Of a stretch of DNA of 64,000 nt, positions 1 to 10,643 are shown one piece after another (the first letter of the stretch is position 1; every line of letters starts with the position of its first letter). Below the pieces are notes generated by a model. It was not told where the DNA came from. It searched no databases and saw only the letters and a list, made by a program, of their open reading frames with translations. Origin of the DNA: Liolophura sinensis (Eukaryota > Mollusca > Polyplacophora > Chitonida > Chitonidae); NCBI RefSeq assembly GCF_032854445.1, contig NC_088307.1:28250547-28314546 (forward strand), written 5' to 3'. The position numbers and the translations under genes were made by a program.

Positions 1-1004
1 GCCTCAGCAGTAGTGCGCTCATTTGGCCCAATTCTCCCCAACTTCGTGTCAACATAATGTCCCAGTTCAGACAACGACACCGTACTATCGTTGTCAGCGT
101 CCAATTCTTGCATAATCACACCGACGAGAGCACCTGCAGGTGACTGAAAAAAAAGCGGATTGATTTATTGATTTGTGAGCAATTGTTGTGATTCAGATAA
201 TGATGTAATATATGTCAGATTCGCCATGACACAGTCGGAATATCGCGTTACCATGCGCAGGTATGTACCAAGCCAATGAACGCGTTTTACTAATAACGCG
301 GTAGATCTGAAACATGTAACAGGAACAAAAATGGACGCGTTTTCCTCAAGTTCTTAGCGAAGACCGACCCTGCGAATCCTGAAACCTGATATGTTTGGAC
401 GTCAGGAAGCATTTCAGTAAATCCATCAACGATGTGTCCGATCGGATGTGACTTTATTTATTTGTTTGATTGGTGTTTTACGACGTGCGCAAGGATATTT
501 CACTTGCACAAGAGCGGCCAGTATCATGGAAGCAACACTCGACCATCCGCATGTTGCTGGAAGACCTTCCCTCATACGATGGAAGAGGACACAAGCATGA
601 TCTGACTTGAACTCAGAGCGACCGCACTGGTAAGAAACTCCTGGGTAATTGTGTCGCGTTAGCGTGCTAAACATCTCAGCCACGGAGTCTCCTATCTATA
701 TATTGATTTAGGCTCTGCGGCATATTATTCAGTCTTGCAACCCATCCGAGGCTCGTATAATCAAACACATCGGGCAACTTATATTTAACAGCGTCATAAT
801 ACAGGCCTACATTTCACGTCCGATGTTAGTTTTTTTTTGTCTTAAGATTGTTCTTCATCAAGAAGTCGTATAATAAAACAGACTCTATTGTTATACCTTG
901 ACCGATTGTCGAGATGACCTGAAAAGGTCTACCATCCTAAAGCCCAGCGCTGCTGGAGACGTGAGAAGAACCGTCAGGACTGCCGTCAAGAAAACCAGCG
1001 TCAT
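1..1004 (-). CDS. Secreted EF-hand calcium-binding protein, 5' part (two exons, runs off window)
   Basis: Exons on the minus strand are 1004-897 and 143-1; the gene continues beyond base 1. Exon 1 starts at the ATG at 1004-1002 and encodes 36 residues beginning MTLVFLTAVLTVLL, a classic hydrophobic signal peptide. It ends CAAG followed by a GTATAA donor, phase 0. Exon 2 follows a pyrimidine-rich acceptor (eight T then CAG, 146-144). It stays open for 47 codons and contains a canonical 12-residue EF-hand loop, DADNDSTVSLSE, with Asp at 1, 3 and 5 and Glu at 12, preceded by a short helix. A signal peptide plus EF-hand suggests a secretory-pathway or extracellular calcium binder. In a mollusc a shell-matrix role is possible but only a guess. 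A SINE lies in the 753-nt intron. The exon join is inferred, not shown by transcript data. The long frame that continues upstream into the 19-bp array is spurious. Confidence 0.62.
452..692 (-). mobile_element. SINE family A copy, near full length
   Basis: Minus-strand copy of the commonest SINE in this window. Its tail gives TTTATTTATTTG at 453 and its tRNA-like head gives CAGCCACGGAG near 690. It sits in the intron of the EF-hand gene. It is diverged, so an old insertion. Confidence 0.8.
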
Positions 1005-1309
1005 CCTGCTCTTATCGTGTGACTCCTGGCAGAAAGATAACAACACTTTACTTTTCAAAAAAACGTAAATGTCAGACTGGTTTCTCCATGTAAAGACCCA
1101 AGCTACGCAAGTAATGCTACATGAGTAAATGTCCTTATTCAGGCCTAATGGTTTAATTCCACTTAAAATCCAAACAAATGTATGTATAATCAAGTGAAAC
1201 GAGTGAACAAAAAGAAAAAAAAAGAAAAGAAAAAAAAAAAGAACTCCCCCCCGCCGAAAGAAAGAACAAAAACAAAAAAAACAAACAAAAAAATAAAAGA
1301 ATGTGTGAA

Positions 1310-2366
1310 TGATGCTTGAATGTGTGAATGACGTCAGAATATCTGAGTGATGCCTGAATATCTGAGTGACGCCTGACTGTCTGAGTGATGGTTGAATGTC
1401 TGAGCGATGCCAGAATGTCCGAGTGATGGTTGAATGTCCGAGTGATGCCAGAATGTCCGAGTGATGGTTGAATGTCCGAGTGATGCCACAATGTCTGAGC
1501 GATGCCAGAATGTCCGAGTGATGGTTGAATGTCCGAGTGATGCCACAATGTCTGAGCGATGCCAGAATGTCCGAGTGATGCCACAATGTCTGAGCGATGC
1601 CAGAATGTCCGAGTGATGGTTGAATGTCCGAGTGATGCCTGACTGTCTGAGTGATGGTTGAATGTCCGAGTGATGCCAGAATGTCCGAGTGATGGTTGAA
1701 TGTCTGAGTGATGGTTGAATGTCCGAGTGATGCCAGAATGTCCGAGTGATGGTTGAATGTCCGAGTGACGCCTGACTGTCTGAGTGATGGTTGAATGTCT
1801 GAGCGATGCCAGAATGTCCGAGTGATGGTTGAATGTCTGAGTGATGGTTGAATGTCCGAGTGACGCCTGACTGTCTGAGTGATGGTTGAATGTCCGAGCG
1901 ATGCCAGAATGTCCGAGTGATGCCAGAATGTCCGAGTGATGGTTGAATGTCTGAGTGATGGTTGAATGTCCGAGTGATGCCAGAATGTCCGAGTGATGGT
2001 TGAATGTCCGAGTGACGCCTGACTGTCTGAGTGATGGTTGAATGTCCGAGTGATGCCAGAATGTCCGAGTGATGGTTGAATGTCCGAGTGACGCCTGACT
2101 GTCTGAGTGATGGTTGAATGTCCGAGCGATGCCAGAATGTCCGAGTGATGGTTGAATGTCCGAGTGATGCCACAATGTCTGAGCGATGCCACAATGTCTG
2201 AGTGGTATCGGGATATCTGAGTCTTGCACCAGTGTCTGAATCATGCCTGATTGTCTGAGCGATGCGAGAATGTCCGAGTGATGCTTAAATGTCTGAGTGA
2301 GGCCAGAATGTGTGAATGATGCCCGATTGTCTGAGCGATGCCAGAATGTCTGAGTGATGGTTGAAT
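1310..2366. repeat. 19-bp minisatellite, about 50 units
   Basis: Units alternate between two 19-bp forms, tgatggttgaatgtccgag and tgatgccagaatgtccgag, with tgacgcctgactgtctgag as a third. Three units make 57 bp, which contains no stop on the minus strand in any frame. This produces three overlapping spurious open frames up to 433 codons. The array lies upstream of the EF-hand gene, separated by A-rich DNA at 1200-1300. Confidence 0.93.
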
Positions 2367-2740
2367 CTATCGTGTTGCTAAGTCAGCTTATTGATAATGC
2401 TCGTAATGCCAGTCGTCGTCGTATATGTGAATTATTCTGGAATACGGCGTTAAAAAACCGAGCAAATAAACAGATAAGACATATAAGACAGATAATATTA
2501 TTTCATTGTAACAGAAATACAGTACAACAGAATTTCTGTCGAAATTAAGAGATTTTTTTGGAACGGTTTACATTTTCTCTGTGTAGATCTCGTGAGCAAT
2601 AAAAATCTATCAAAAATGGCGATGTTGTACACCTTGTTTTGTGAATACAGCTTTCGTCGGTTCAAAGTTTTCCTGGAGTTCGATGTATTTTTGAAATACA
2701 GGTTCTCTCAAGATGTTTGCAGCAACATGTCTGCAGTCCC

Positions 2741-2868
2741 TGGTAGGGTGACAAGCTTCCCATCGGGCTCTTCTTTGTTTCCTCACGCCATAATTTTTGT
2801 TGACGTTGTATCAGTGAAATATTCTTTTGCACGGCGTAAAACACATTTAAAATAAATCAATAAATAAA
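2741..2868 (+). mobile_element. SINE family A, 3' fragment
   Basis: Contains diverged forms of the family's GTTTCCTCACGCCATAAT block and the GTGAAATATTC..GCGTAAAACAC tail, ending in AATAAATCAATAAATAAAT. The tRNA-like head is missing. Confidence 0.7.
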
Positions 2869-3026
2869 TGTTTTCTATTGCTAATTAGTATTTCTTCAAC
2901 ACTACATGTTAAATTAACCATCTGAGCCCGGTTGTTCAAAACTGGTTTAAGACTTAATACCAGATTTAACTTTAACCCAAGTTTTCAATTTTGTGCTTAG
3001 CCAAAAAAATGTGTGAACATTATAAT

Positions 3027-3100
3027 TATTTATTTAATTGATTGGTGTTTTATGCCGTGCTCAAGAATATTTCACTTATTCGACGGCGGCCAGCGTTATA
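3027..3100 (-). mobile_element. SINE family A, truncated 3' tail
   Basis: About 74 bp of the SINE A 3' end in reverse orientation (GATTGGTGTTTTATGCCGTGCTCAAG... CGACGGCGGCCAGC). It is cut off before the promoter part. Confidence 0.75.
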
Positions 3101-3427
3101 GCAGTATATTAAATATTAGATATGAACTAAAACTGCCGCTGTTATATTTTGACTTAGTAGAATTGCATTGTCTACGGAATTTGCTCAAAATTTCAATATA
3201 AAATATGAAGTAATACCAGTATTAGCTAATACATTTCCGAACAACTTGGTCCGTTTAAAGAATCTAGAGTACGCATGCGCGCAAAACACTCGAAGCTGTA
3301 TAGCATGCGGAATGAATCTTTAGGAAGAGAAAGCCTGTGAACACTCACCCAAATCAGTGTCTCTCCCAAAAAGAAGCAATTCAGGAGAAGGCTTTGTTTA
3401 AACTGACCAGTTCATATATAGTTTGTT

Positions 3428-3845
3428 TTCATCTAGTTTACTGAGTAGGGTAAAAGCCCATTGATACCAGTAGAGTGCAACGAGCGGCGTAATGCACGCG
3501 TGAACTTTCCAAAATTGACACCCACACTGACATTGTTAACCTGTAGATTAGTGAAATGTACGATTATGACTGGCAGTCCAAGGCGCTGACATTTAGTGAG
3601 CAGTCCAGGGTGGTGGGAAAGTCGGTGTTTCTCCAAAAGTGTTAGTTCAATCGAGTGTACTTTTATGTCTGATGCTGGGAATTCATGGTGATCTGTCCGC
3701 CCTCGCACCATACACTGACCGCCTGGTTGAAGGATTTAACCACATGGGTCACACCAGAGTTCGAACTCGGGTCTCAGCAGCCGAAGTCCAGAGCTCTAAC
3801 AAACTGGCTAAAGGGAAATACCCAGTAGGTACTGCTAGGATAAAC
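3428..3845 (-). mobile_element. tRNA-headed SINE (family C)
   Basis: Read on the minus strand from 3845, the element opens with a tRNA-like head. It has an A-box-like TAGCCAGTTTGTTAGAG and a B-box-like GAGTTCGAACTC (around 3758). A unique roughly 300-bp body follows. It is a different family from SINE A. It reads as a SINE, not a functional tRNA gene, because no full cloverleaf is present. Ends are approximate. Confidence 0.55.
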
Positions 3846-4490
3846 ACTGGAAAGCTGCTCCCGTTACACAGGCAAACAAAGTAAATTAATTTGTAACTTA
3901 AAATTCTCAGTGTTTAGTCGTATACACATCTGTTTATACTATATGTAACCGTACGTCATATGTGGTGAAGGTCATCAGTAAGTCGGTAAATGTCGGGTCC
4001 TTCACCAATAAAACTGATCGCCGTCGATTACATTACAAATTCTCCAGTATGGCGTTAAACCACACTGAATAACTCAACTGCAACTGATTGTTGCTTTATT
4101 CGGTGAACTTCGTTTTACCTACATGCCGGTGGTCAACTTCATCGTTGGAGGAAACAACGTCGCACATGACTAATCTTCTGATTCCTCAGCAACTGGTTTC
4201 AAACTCGCGCTCTTGTACGCCAAGGAACCATCCAGTAATAACCCTGTATATATTTCGCTCACAAGAATTACTCATTCGTTGACTGATTGTTTGGTTTACG
4301 GAAGTTAAAGTTTACTAAGGAACTGAATTGTAGAGTTCATATTTGGTGATATAAACGAGGCAGAAAAACATGGAAGATCCACAAAAAAAAAAACTTGCAA
4401 ACATTTTGTGTACAAACGCATGCATTTCTATATGTTGTCAACCGGTGTCCGTATCTCTCTGGGTCTCTCTAGTGAAAATAGCTACTGAAC
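3846..4490. other. Intergenic, nothing recognised
   Basis: No open frame with domain content, splice pattern or repeat could be supported here. Confidence 0.4.
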
Positions 4491-4494
4491 AGCA

Positions 4495-5100
4495 GGCGTG
4501 GTTAAAACCGACAAGAACACACGTACATACATTAAGACGTAGTGATTAAAAGCAGTCCTGTACAGGTACACATGTATATACATTAAGGCGCAGTGATTAA
4601 AACCAGTCCTGTACAAGTACACATGTATATACATTAAGGCGCAGTGGTTAAAACCAGTCATGTACGGGTACACATGTATATTCATTAAGGTGCAGTGATT
4701 AAAACCAGTCATGTACTGGTACACATGCATATACATTAAGGGACAGTGATTAAAACCAGTAATGTACAGGTACACATGTATATACATTAAGGCGTAGCGA
4801 TTAAAACCAGTCATATACGGGTACACATGTATATACATCAAAGCGTAGTGATTAAAACCAGTCATGTACGGGTACACATGTATATACATTAATGTGCAGT
4901 GATTAAAACCAGTCATGTACTGGTACACATGCATATACATTAAGGGACAGTGATTAAAACCAGTAATGTACAGGTACACATGTATATACATTAAGGCGTA
5001 GCGATTAAAACAAGTCATGTATGGGTACACATGTATATACATCAAAGCGTAGTGATTAAAACCAGTCATGCAAGGGTATACAGAGCCAATACGCAGTAAA
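4495..5100. repeat. 51-bp minisatellite, about 12 units
   Basis: The unit is gtacacatgtatatacatta followed by aggcgcagtgattaaaaccagtcctgtac-type sequence. The period of 51 bp (17 codons) creates a spurious minus-strand frame of 218 codons with a 17-residue repeat. A roughly 200-bp block of four units recurs at 4690-4880 and 4895-5070, so units were duplicated in groups. Confidence 0.92.
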
Positions 5101-5137
5101 ACTATCCGGGATTTTTTGGCACACTGAGGCATTATCA

Positions 5138-5222
5138 TTTACTTGTTTATTTAACTCATGTTTTACGCCGTACTCAAGAACATTTCACTTAAGCGACGGT
5201 AGCCAGCATTGTGGTACGGAGG
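5138..5222 (-). mobile_element. SINE family A, 3' fragment
   Basis: Minus-strand tail and central block (TTTTACGCCGTACTCAAGAA... CGACGGTAGCCAGCATTGTG). Truncated. Confidence 0.75.
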
Positions 5223-5329
5223 AAACCGGACAGAACATTAATAAAAACTATTGCTTGCATACATATACATGTAAATAGGTGAAGTTGAATACTTTTACCG
5301 TGGCAACAGTGGCCCAGTGGGTACCGAGA

Positions 5330-5523
5330 GAGAATGTCCCAGGAACCCCACACCAATGTGGCGTTTGTAAGCTCAAGCTGGCTGACCCATCGTCCGCGGC
5401 CTGGCGGATGGTTGTGGGTTACCACCAGACTTGGTCCGGTTTCCTCCCACCATAACGCTTGTCGTTGTGAAACATTCTTGAATACGCCTACGGCGTATAT
5501 AATATACCAATCAAATAAATAAA
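5330..5523 (+). mobile_element. SINE family A, 5'-truncated copy
   Basis: Plus-strand copy from the CCCAGGAACCCC block through GGTTTCCTCCCACCATAACG to a CCAATCAAATAAATAAAC tail. The tRNA head is absent. Together with the preceding minus-strand fragment it forms a divergent pair. Confidence 0.78.
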
Positions 5524-6334
5524 CTTGTAAGGAAATAAATATATATCGCGACACCCTCAGAGAATACCACCTGGCTAACAGCAATGGTTGATTATACCAA
5601 GCCCTTGCTGACTTCAGTCGAAATATAATGCATAGTTTTTGGTGCTGCGAGTAAGAATAAGGTGGACAAAATTTTCATTTCTAAAGCCGAAAAATAGGAC
5701 TTACGTCAAAAATGGCTTTGTGAAATCGGCCCCTGCTCTTTACTCAGCACATGGGAAGGCCTTCAGTGTGTGACTGTTACGAATCCGGTCTTTAAATATT
5801 GTAGTATATTTTTATATGCTTGAGCTTATAGGGTCAGGCTCATTTTCCCTTCTTTGTACACGTACCCTATAGTCTGTGCCCACTTGCAGGAAGCACTCTT
5901 AACGTTAAGAGCACGTAGCTAACACAGCGACGTAATTGCCATGTTTGTTACGTGCTAGCATGAATTGCCCGCAAGAATGTTGTGAGCATCCAATGAGTGA
6001 CAAGATATCAGTATACAGAAAAATTACTGCACAAGGCTCGTACTTTAGGCTGTAGTTTAGCAGGTTTCAATCTTGGCGCTCAGAGAACGGGGCTGCAGCA
6101 AGGAAACAGAACTGGTTGGTTTGGTGTCGTATAGTGCAACCCAGTCTATACTATTATTTTAAAGATCTGCAGATCAGATGCCTTTGATCGGAGCAGTTTG
6201 TAGCACTTTAAGTGCATTCCATGTTGTATTTACAATAATTGAACCAACACGATGATTTTATGTATGTTTTTATTTTACGGAAACCATGTGTTAAGAAACT
6301 AAATGGTCTGCAGAGATTTGAGATCGAAGCTCAC
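5524..6334. other. Intergenic; holds one TRIM-derived scrap
   Basis: Apart from the B-box 2 remnant at 5963-6028 no feature is recognised here. Confidence 0.4.
5963..6028 (+). pseudogene. TRIM B-box 2 remnant
   Basis: This 66-bp stretch aligns without gaps to the end of the first exon of TRIM gene A (near 26207-26272). It translates in the matching frame to NCPQECCEHPMSDKISVYRK, against CMKEHCEHPMSDKISAYTKLK in gene A. The His/Pro/Met-Ser-Asp-Lys-Ile-Ser core and zinc-ligand spacing are kept. No RING, B-box 1, coiled coil or SPRY is seen nearby, and no GT donor sits where gene A has one. It is therefore a scrap of a third, lost TRIM copy or a captured fragment. Confidence 0.6.
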
Positions 6335-7425
6335 CTTCATTCTGTCTGAGGTTGAGAACCGGTCGAGTGATGGTAACGTTTGTATCTATTCTGTCTGAGG
6401 ATGAGAACCTGTCGAGTGATGGTAACGTTTGTATCTATTCTGTCTGAGGATGAGAACCTGTCGAGTGATGGTAACGTTTGTATCTATTCTGTCTGAGATT
6501 GAGAACCTGTCGAGTGATGGTAACGTTTGTATCTATTCTGTCTGAGGTTGAGAACCGGTCGAGTGATGGTAACGTTTGTATCTATTCTGTCTGAGATTGA
6601 GAACCTGTCGAGTGATATTGAGGTGTGTATTTATTCGGTCTGAGATTGAGAACCTGTCAAGTGATGGTGAGGTGTGTATTTATTCTGTCTGAGTTTGAGA
6701 ACATGTCGAGCGATGGGGAGATGTTTATTTATTCTGTGTGAGACTGAGAACCCATCGAGTGATGGTAAGGTGTGTATTTATTCTGTCAGAGATTGAGAAC
6801 ATGTCGAGTGATGGTAACGTTTGTATCTATTCTGTCTGAGATTGAGAACCTGTCGAGTGATGGTAACGTTTGTATCTATTCTGTCTGAGGTTGAGAACCG
6901 GTCGAGTGATGGTAACGTTTGTATCTATTCTGTCTGAGATTGAGAACCTGTCGAGTGATATTGAGGTGTGTATTTATTCGGTCTGAGATTGAGAACCTGT
7001 CGAGTGATGGTGAGGTGTGTATTTATTCTGTCTGAGTTTGAGAACATGTCGAGCGATGGGGAGATGTTTATTTATTCTGTGTGAGACTGAGAACCCATCG
7101 AGTGATGGTAAGGTGTGTATTTATTCTGTCAGAGATTGAGAACATGTCGAGTGATGGTAACGTTTGTATCTATTCTGTCTGAGATTGAAAATCTATCGAG
7201 TGATGGTAACGTTTGTATTTATTCTGTCTGAGATTGAGAACATGTCGAGTGTTGGTCAGGATTGTAGTTATTTTGTCTGAGATTGAGAACCTATCGAGAG
7301 ATGGTAAGATGTGTATTTATTTTGTCTGAGATTCAGAACCTATCGAGTGATGGGACGGTGTGTATTTACTCTCTCTGAGATTGAGAACCTATCGAGTGAT
7401 GGTAAGGATTGTAGTTATTCTGTCT
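6335..7425. repeat. 49-bp minisatellite with 343-bp higher-order repeat, about 22 units
   Basis: The unit is tattctgtctgagattgaga followed by acctgtcgagtgatggtaacgtttgtatc. A block of seven variant units starting at 6614 recurs from 6957 at an offset of exactly 343 bp (7 x 49) with nearly identical variants. The array was therefore extended by duplicating a multi-unit block. Confidence 0.92.
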
Positions 7426-7579
7426 AATATGACGTCTAATACTGCAGGGCACATTTCCCTACATTGTCCGTATTTTGCTTATATGCTGTCATTAAGTGCG
7501 AAGATATCTGTATCGATAGAAATTTGCTGGAAGACTGGAAATCCTTGTAGTTAATAAGAAGCCATATTTGACCTGTTTT

Positions 7580-7912
7580 GTGTGACCATTTGCCAGCTAT
7601 CACTGTGGTCTGCTCTGGTTTTACTCTCTAGGCTGTAAGTCTTATAATACTGTTAATGATATAATTAAAGACGTACAGCATGGAGAGTAAAACCAGAACA
7701 GACCACAGTGATAGCTGGCAAATTGTCACACGTAACCTGGGAAATACGGTCCCTTACCTGAGTTAGGGTTTTATTCCAACTGTTCATGTAAATGTGTAAG
7801 TCATGGCCCCTAGAACTATGGCTTAAGCAGAGTTAATTTAAAAAAAAAAAAAGAAACCAACGGAGTAATGTTAATTGTAATTTATTAGACGTCACTGGTC
7901 TAGAATTGTATC
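7580..7912. repeat. Dispersed repeat R1, copy 1, with long foldback
   Basis: Copy of a repeat family also present at 40308-40520 and 48495-48745. Shared blocks include GACCACAGTG-GATAG--GGCAA, CTGTTCATGTAAATG and TGCAATTTATTAGACGTCACTGG. This copy alone carries a near-perfect inverted duplication of its first 59 bp (7580-7638 against 7673-7731) around a 34-bp loop. No coding capacity. Confidence 0.65.
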
Positions 7913-9539
7913 AGCTTCCTATTAACACCACGCTTTTTTATCAAACTGAATCAGTCCTTGGCGCTGTGTAAATGATATGATGATGCATCCTGGTGAAGTG
8001 TGTTCACAGGATTGGCAAACAACTGAAATTACCTGGAAGATCAACAAAAAGCTAATAAGAAGCTGGAAGAAAGTCTGCAGCAGAATCCAGTCGCCCGTAT
8101 ACATCATAAGATGGTTGTAAAGACAATATCGGGCATGCTTTTGTTGCTTGACGGAACCAGACGCGCATAGTGCTGCAAATCCACCCCTGGCTGGTCTATA
8201 CTGAAGATTCTGCAAGTGTTCGTTAAGACAACGGTTGTTTATACAACCCACCACATAATACTAACGCTTTTCCCTCATCCATGCAAGTTTTGAACGACCC
8301 CATGATGCAAAATGTAATTGATGGCCTTTAGAGAAAATACGTTGTTGTGCCTGTGAACAAAGAAACTATCTGTCTGTAAGAATCCTGGCTGTTAAGTTAA
8401 TTTAGAGGAGTTAAACAGGGCAAAACGACTTACTACATGGTGACAGGCACTCTGAAGGAACTATATAATAGCACATAAGTTCTTTGTTTAAGAAACGAGT
8501 TAAGCTCCAATCACACCGATATACTATAACTTCACTGAATTGCAGAAATGCAAAATCCCCATGCAGAGGTCAGTGTATTGTTAGATCAAGAAGTGTTACC
8601 ACTTTACCCTTATAAAAAAAAGGCATGACAAAAATTTACTAAAACCGTTCCATTAAATACAAAGTTTGCCTACCTTCATGGAATGTCTCGTTGTTCAGCT
8701 ATGCTTGAACTTCGAATAAATAGCATTCGGTTGAATTCGGGAGAACGGGTTTATCAGTTGTCTATAGGTATCTATAGGCAGTACCTGTAGTTGCTAAATC
8801 GAGTCCGTCTTCCAGTAAATGGAAACGTCAACCTACGAAAGGTCGTCTGTTTCCCTTGGGTTCTGTCCGGTTTCCTCCCATCCTTAGCGGTATATTATTG
8901 AGTATGGCGCAAAACCCCTCTCAAATGAATACATAAATAAGAAGCTGTTAAAGAGCAATGTTTATTATTTATACATCAGTGAAATCCCAGTCTTTCCTTC
9001 GCTGATAAAAATGATATCTTCACTAGTTAGATATCACTTTTGTTATTACATTTTGCTATTACACTGCTGGAGACCTCGACCCTTCGTGGACCGCATCATA
9101 AGGCCGTGCACGTCCGCGTAATTTATAGTTTGCCAAAAAAGAGGTAGAAATTCTTCATGTGCTTTATTTACTTAAATACTTATATTGCATTAGAATTAAG
9201 CAACTTTGTAGAATGTATTTACAGTCAGAGTCTAAAACTGTAAAGATGTGTTCTGAGCGCGGACGTGAACGAAATTCCAGCTCGTATGAATAAAATCAGA
9301 AATACAACGAAGATGGCTTATTTTTTTCACGGATGCAACAGATAAACTGATACGCATTTATACACATGTAGAGAAATGTCAGGATACAAATAATAAATAG
9401 AATATTGCACAGTAAAGGTTGAATATTATAAATATTGTTTGAGTGAAAGGTAGAAATGATAACCCACGAGACGCGAAAAAACTACATCTACAGGTGAACG
9501 GGCACTGTAAGTCCGTGCGCAAGAAACAATTGCTCATAG
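7913..9539. other. Intergenic, one SINE fragment
   Basis: A minus-strand open frame at 7922-8254 has no recognisable domain and is not called. A degraded SINE A tail lies at 8843-8942. Nothing else is supported. Confidence 0.4.
8843..8942 (+). mobile_element. SINE family A, degraded 3' fragment
   Basis: GGTTTCCTCCCATCCTTAGC, TTGAGTATGGCGCAAAAC and an AATGAATACATAAATAAG tail identify the family. Diverged and 5'-truncated. Confidence 0.65.
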
Positions 9540-10329
9540 GCAAGCATCTGCCTCCGACCATGACTGGGACCATTTCAGCATTCAGATAATAGAATCGATT
9601 TATCCATCAGCAAATAAGACAGATGTCAAATTTGAACGTAAAATCCGTGACCGTGAGCTTTTCTGGATGCTAGAGATGGGTTCAGTCTTCCCATGTGGGT
9701 TGAATGATAACGTTACAGGTATCGGCAATGTAACGTCTAGCCAACCATATGACTCCATCATAACAAATTTATTCAAATACAATAAACGTAGACCTCGTAG
9801 TCATGGTAGGAGGAAGTTCAATAGAAACATGATTCACAAACACGTTAAAACACGTTATCTATTTAGTAGGATTGTCGTATGACATCAATAGCATGCATGC
9901 CCTACGCACAGTATTATATGCACTGCCATTGAAAACAGGTAGTTCAAGACGTATCCAATAACATACACGATTTTAATGTTCCGCCTCACCTTGTAAGTCT
10001 GTGCCAAGACATATCGTATTTTCGATTGTATCGCCATGTAACCACAATTGAAACTCAACACGATCGACTCTTTCTGAAGATAAAGTATTTAGACAGAGGC
10101 GTTGATTTAATTAACCTACCACGCATCTTTAATGAACCTGATGTTCGTAGTGCTGTGCCTAATTATTTTAATATCCAAGAGCCACCTTGCATATCCTATG
10201 AGTATACAAAGCCTATCGCTTCCAAAATTTTCAATTATTCCCAGGCCATCAAGGAGTTCGATTTGGCGACGTATACTCCTGGCGGCTATAACTGTGATTG
10301 TGAATCATCAGTTTTTACCTACGACAAAT
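9540..10329 (+). pseudogene. Penelope-like retroelement, 5' half (interrupted by DNA transposon)
   Basis: The + strand encodes, in pieces, the N-terminal part of a Penelope-like element protein. At 9570-9880 there is a segment with HDWDHFSIQIIES, then RDRELFWMLEMGSVFPCGLN, then a basic RRPRSHGRRK stretch. This resembles the end of a GIY-YIG-type endonuclease region. At 10026-10328 is the conserved pre-RT region (GVDLINLPRIF; ISYEYTKPIASKIFNYSQ). The frame is broken between the two parts. The reading frame ends at a TGA made by the junction with the transposon at 10329/10330. The 3' half resumes at 13826. Family assignment rests on my recognition of the motifs. Confidence 0.72.
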
Positions 10330-10360
10330 GAAGAGCTTAAATGCAAAACGCGATATACGC
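10330..10360 (+). repeat. Left terminal inverted repeat of the DNA transposon
   Basis: Begins gaagagcttaaatgcaaaa, then cgcgatatacgcc. It is the reverse complement of the right end with two mismatches in the first 28 positions. The AAAT target duplication lies directly outside it at 10326-10329. Confidence 0.85.
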
Positions 10361-10545
10361 CAAATTTGAAAAAAATGAGTCACCTATCGGAGCTGCCGAG
10401 CCATCGCAGCCACTTTATGCTCCCCTAGTTATTTTTGGTGCAGGACGCGATATAAGCCTAGTTTGAGGCCCCGCCAGTTCGGTCTTTTTTGCAAAACGCG
10501 ACATATCAAGTGAAGCCGTGTGGTCAGACTGCGATATATAACTTC
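10340..10545. promoter_or_regulatory. Subterminal repeats at the left end of the transposon
   Basis: Four related sites precede the gene: caaaacgcgatatacgcc (about 10344), caggacgcgatataagcc (about 10441), caaaacgcgacatatcaag (about 10493) and actgcgatatataac (about 10527). Matching sites on the other strand lie near 13597-13625 and 13791-13817. Such clusters are usually transposase-binding sites; that function is inferred. Confidence 0.5.
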
Positions 10546-10643
10546 GTCCAATCAGCGAGCCTATTACGTGACAATTCACGAGTTTCCGTTGTTGTTGTTT
10601 CGGCTGAAAACGAAAGTGTTGCCTGCTTGACAACTGTGATTAT

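Larger units (their letters stand above)
2367..3427. other. AT-rich intergenic stretch with two SINE A fragments
   Basis: No credible exon is seen. The stretch holds a plus-strand SINE A 3' fragment (about 2741-2868) and a truncated minus-strand SINE A tail (about 3027-3100). Both are recognisable by the GGCGTAAAACAC-type 3' motif and AATAAATAAATA tails. Confidence 0.6.

Noticed and set aside
891-2244. Long minus-strand open frames of 433, 363 and 286 codons
   Set aside because: They are translations of the 19-bp minisatellite in three frames. Only the last 36 codons of one are accepted, as the signal-peptide exon of the EF-hand gene.
4482-5138. Minus-strand 218-codon frame with a 17-residue repeat
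   Set aside because: Product of the 51-bp minisatellite.
7922-8254. Minus-strand 110-codon frame with a hydrophobic stretch
   Set aside because: No domain, no clear splice partner, no paralogue; a hydrophobic run alone is not enough.
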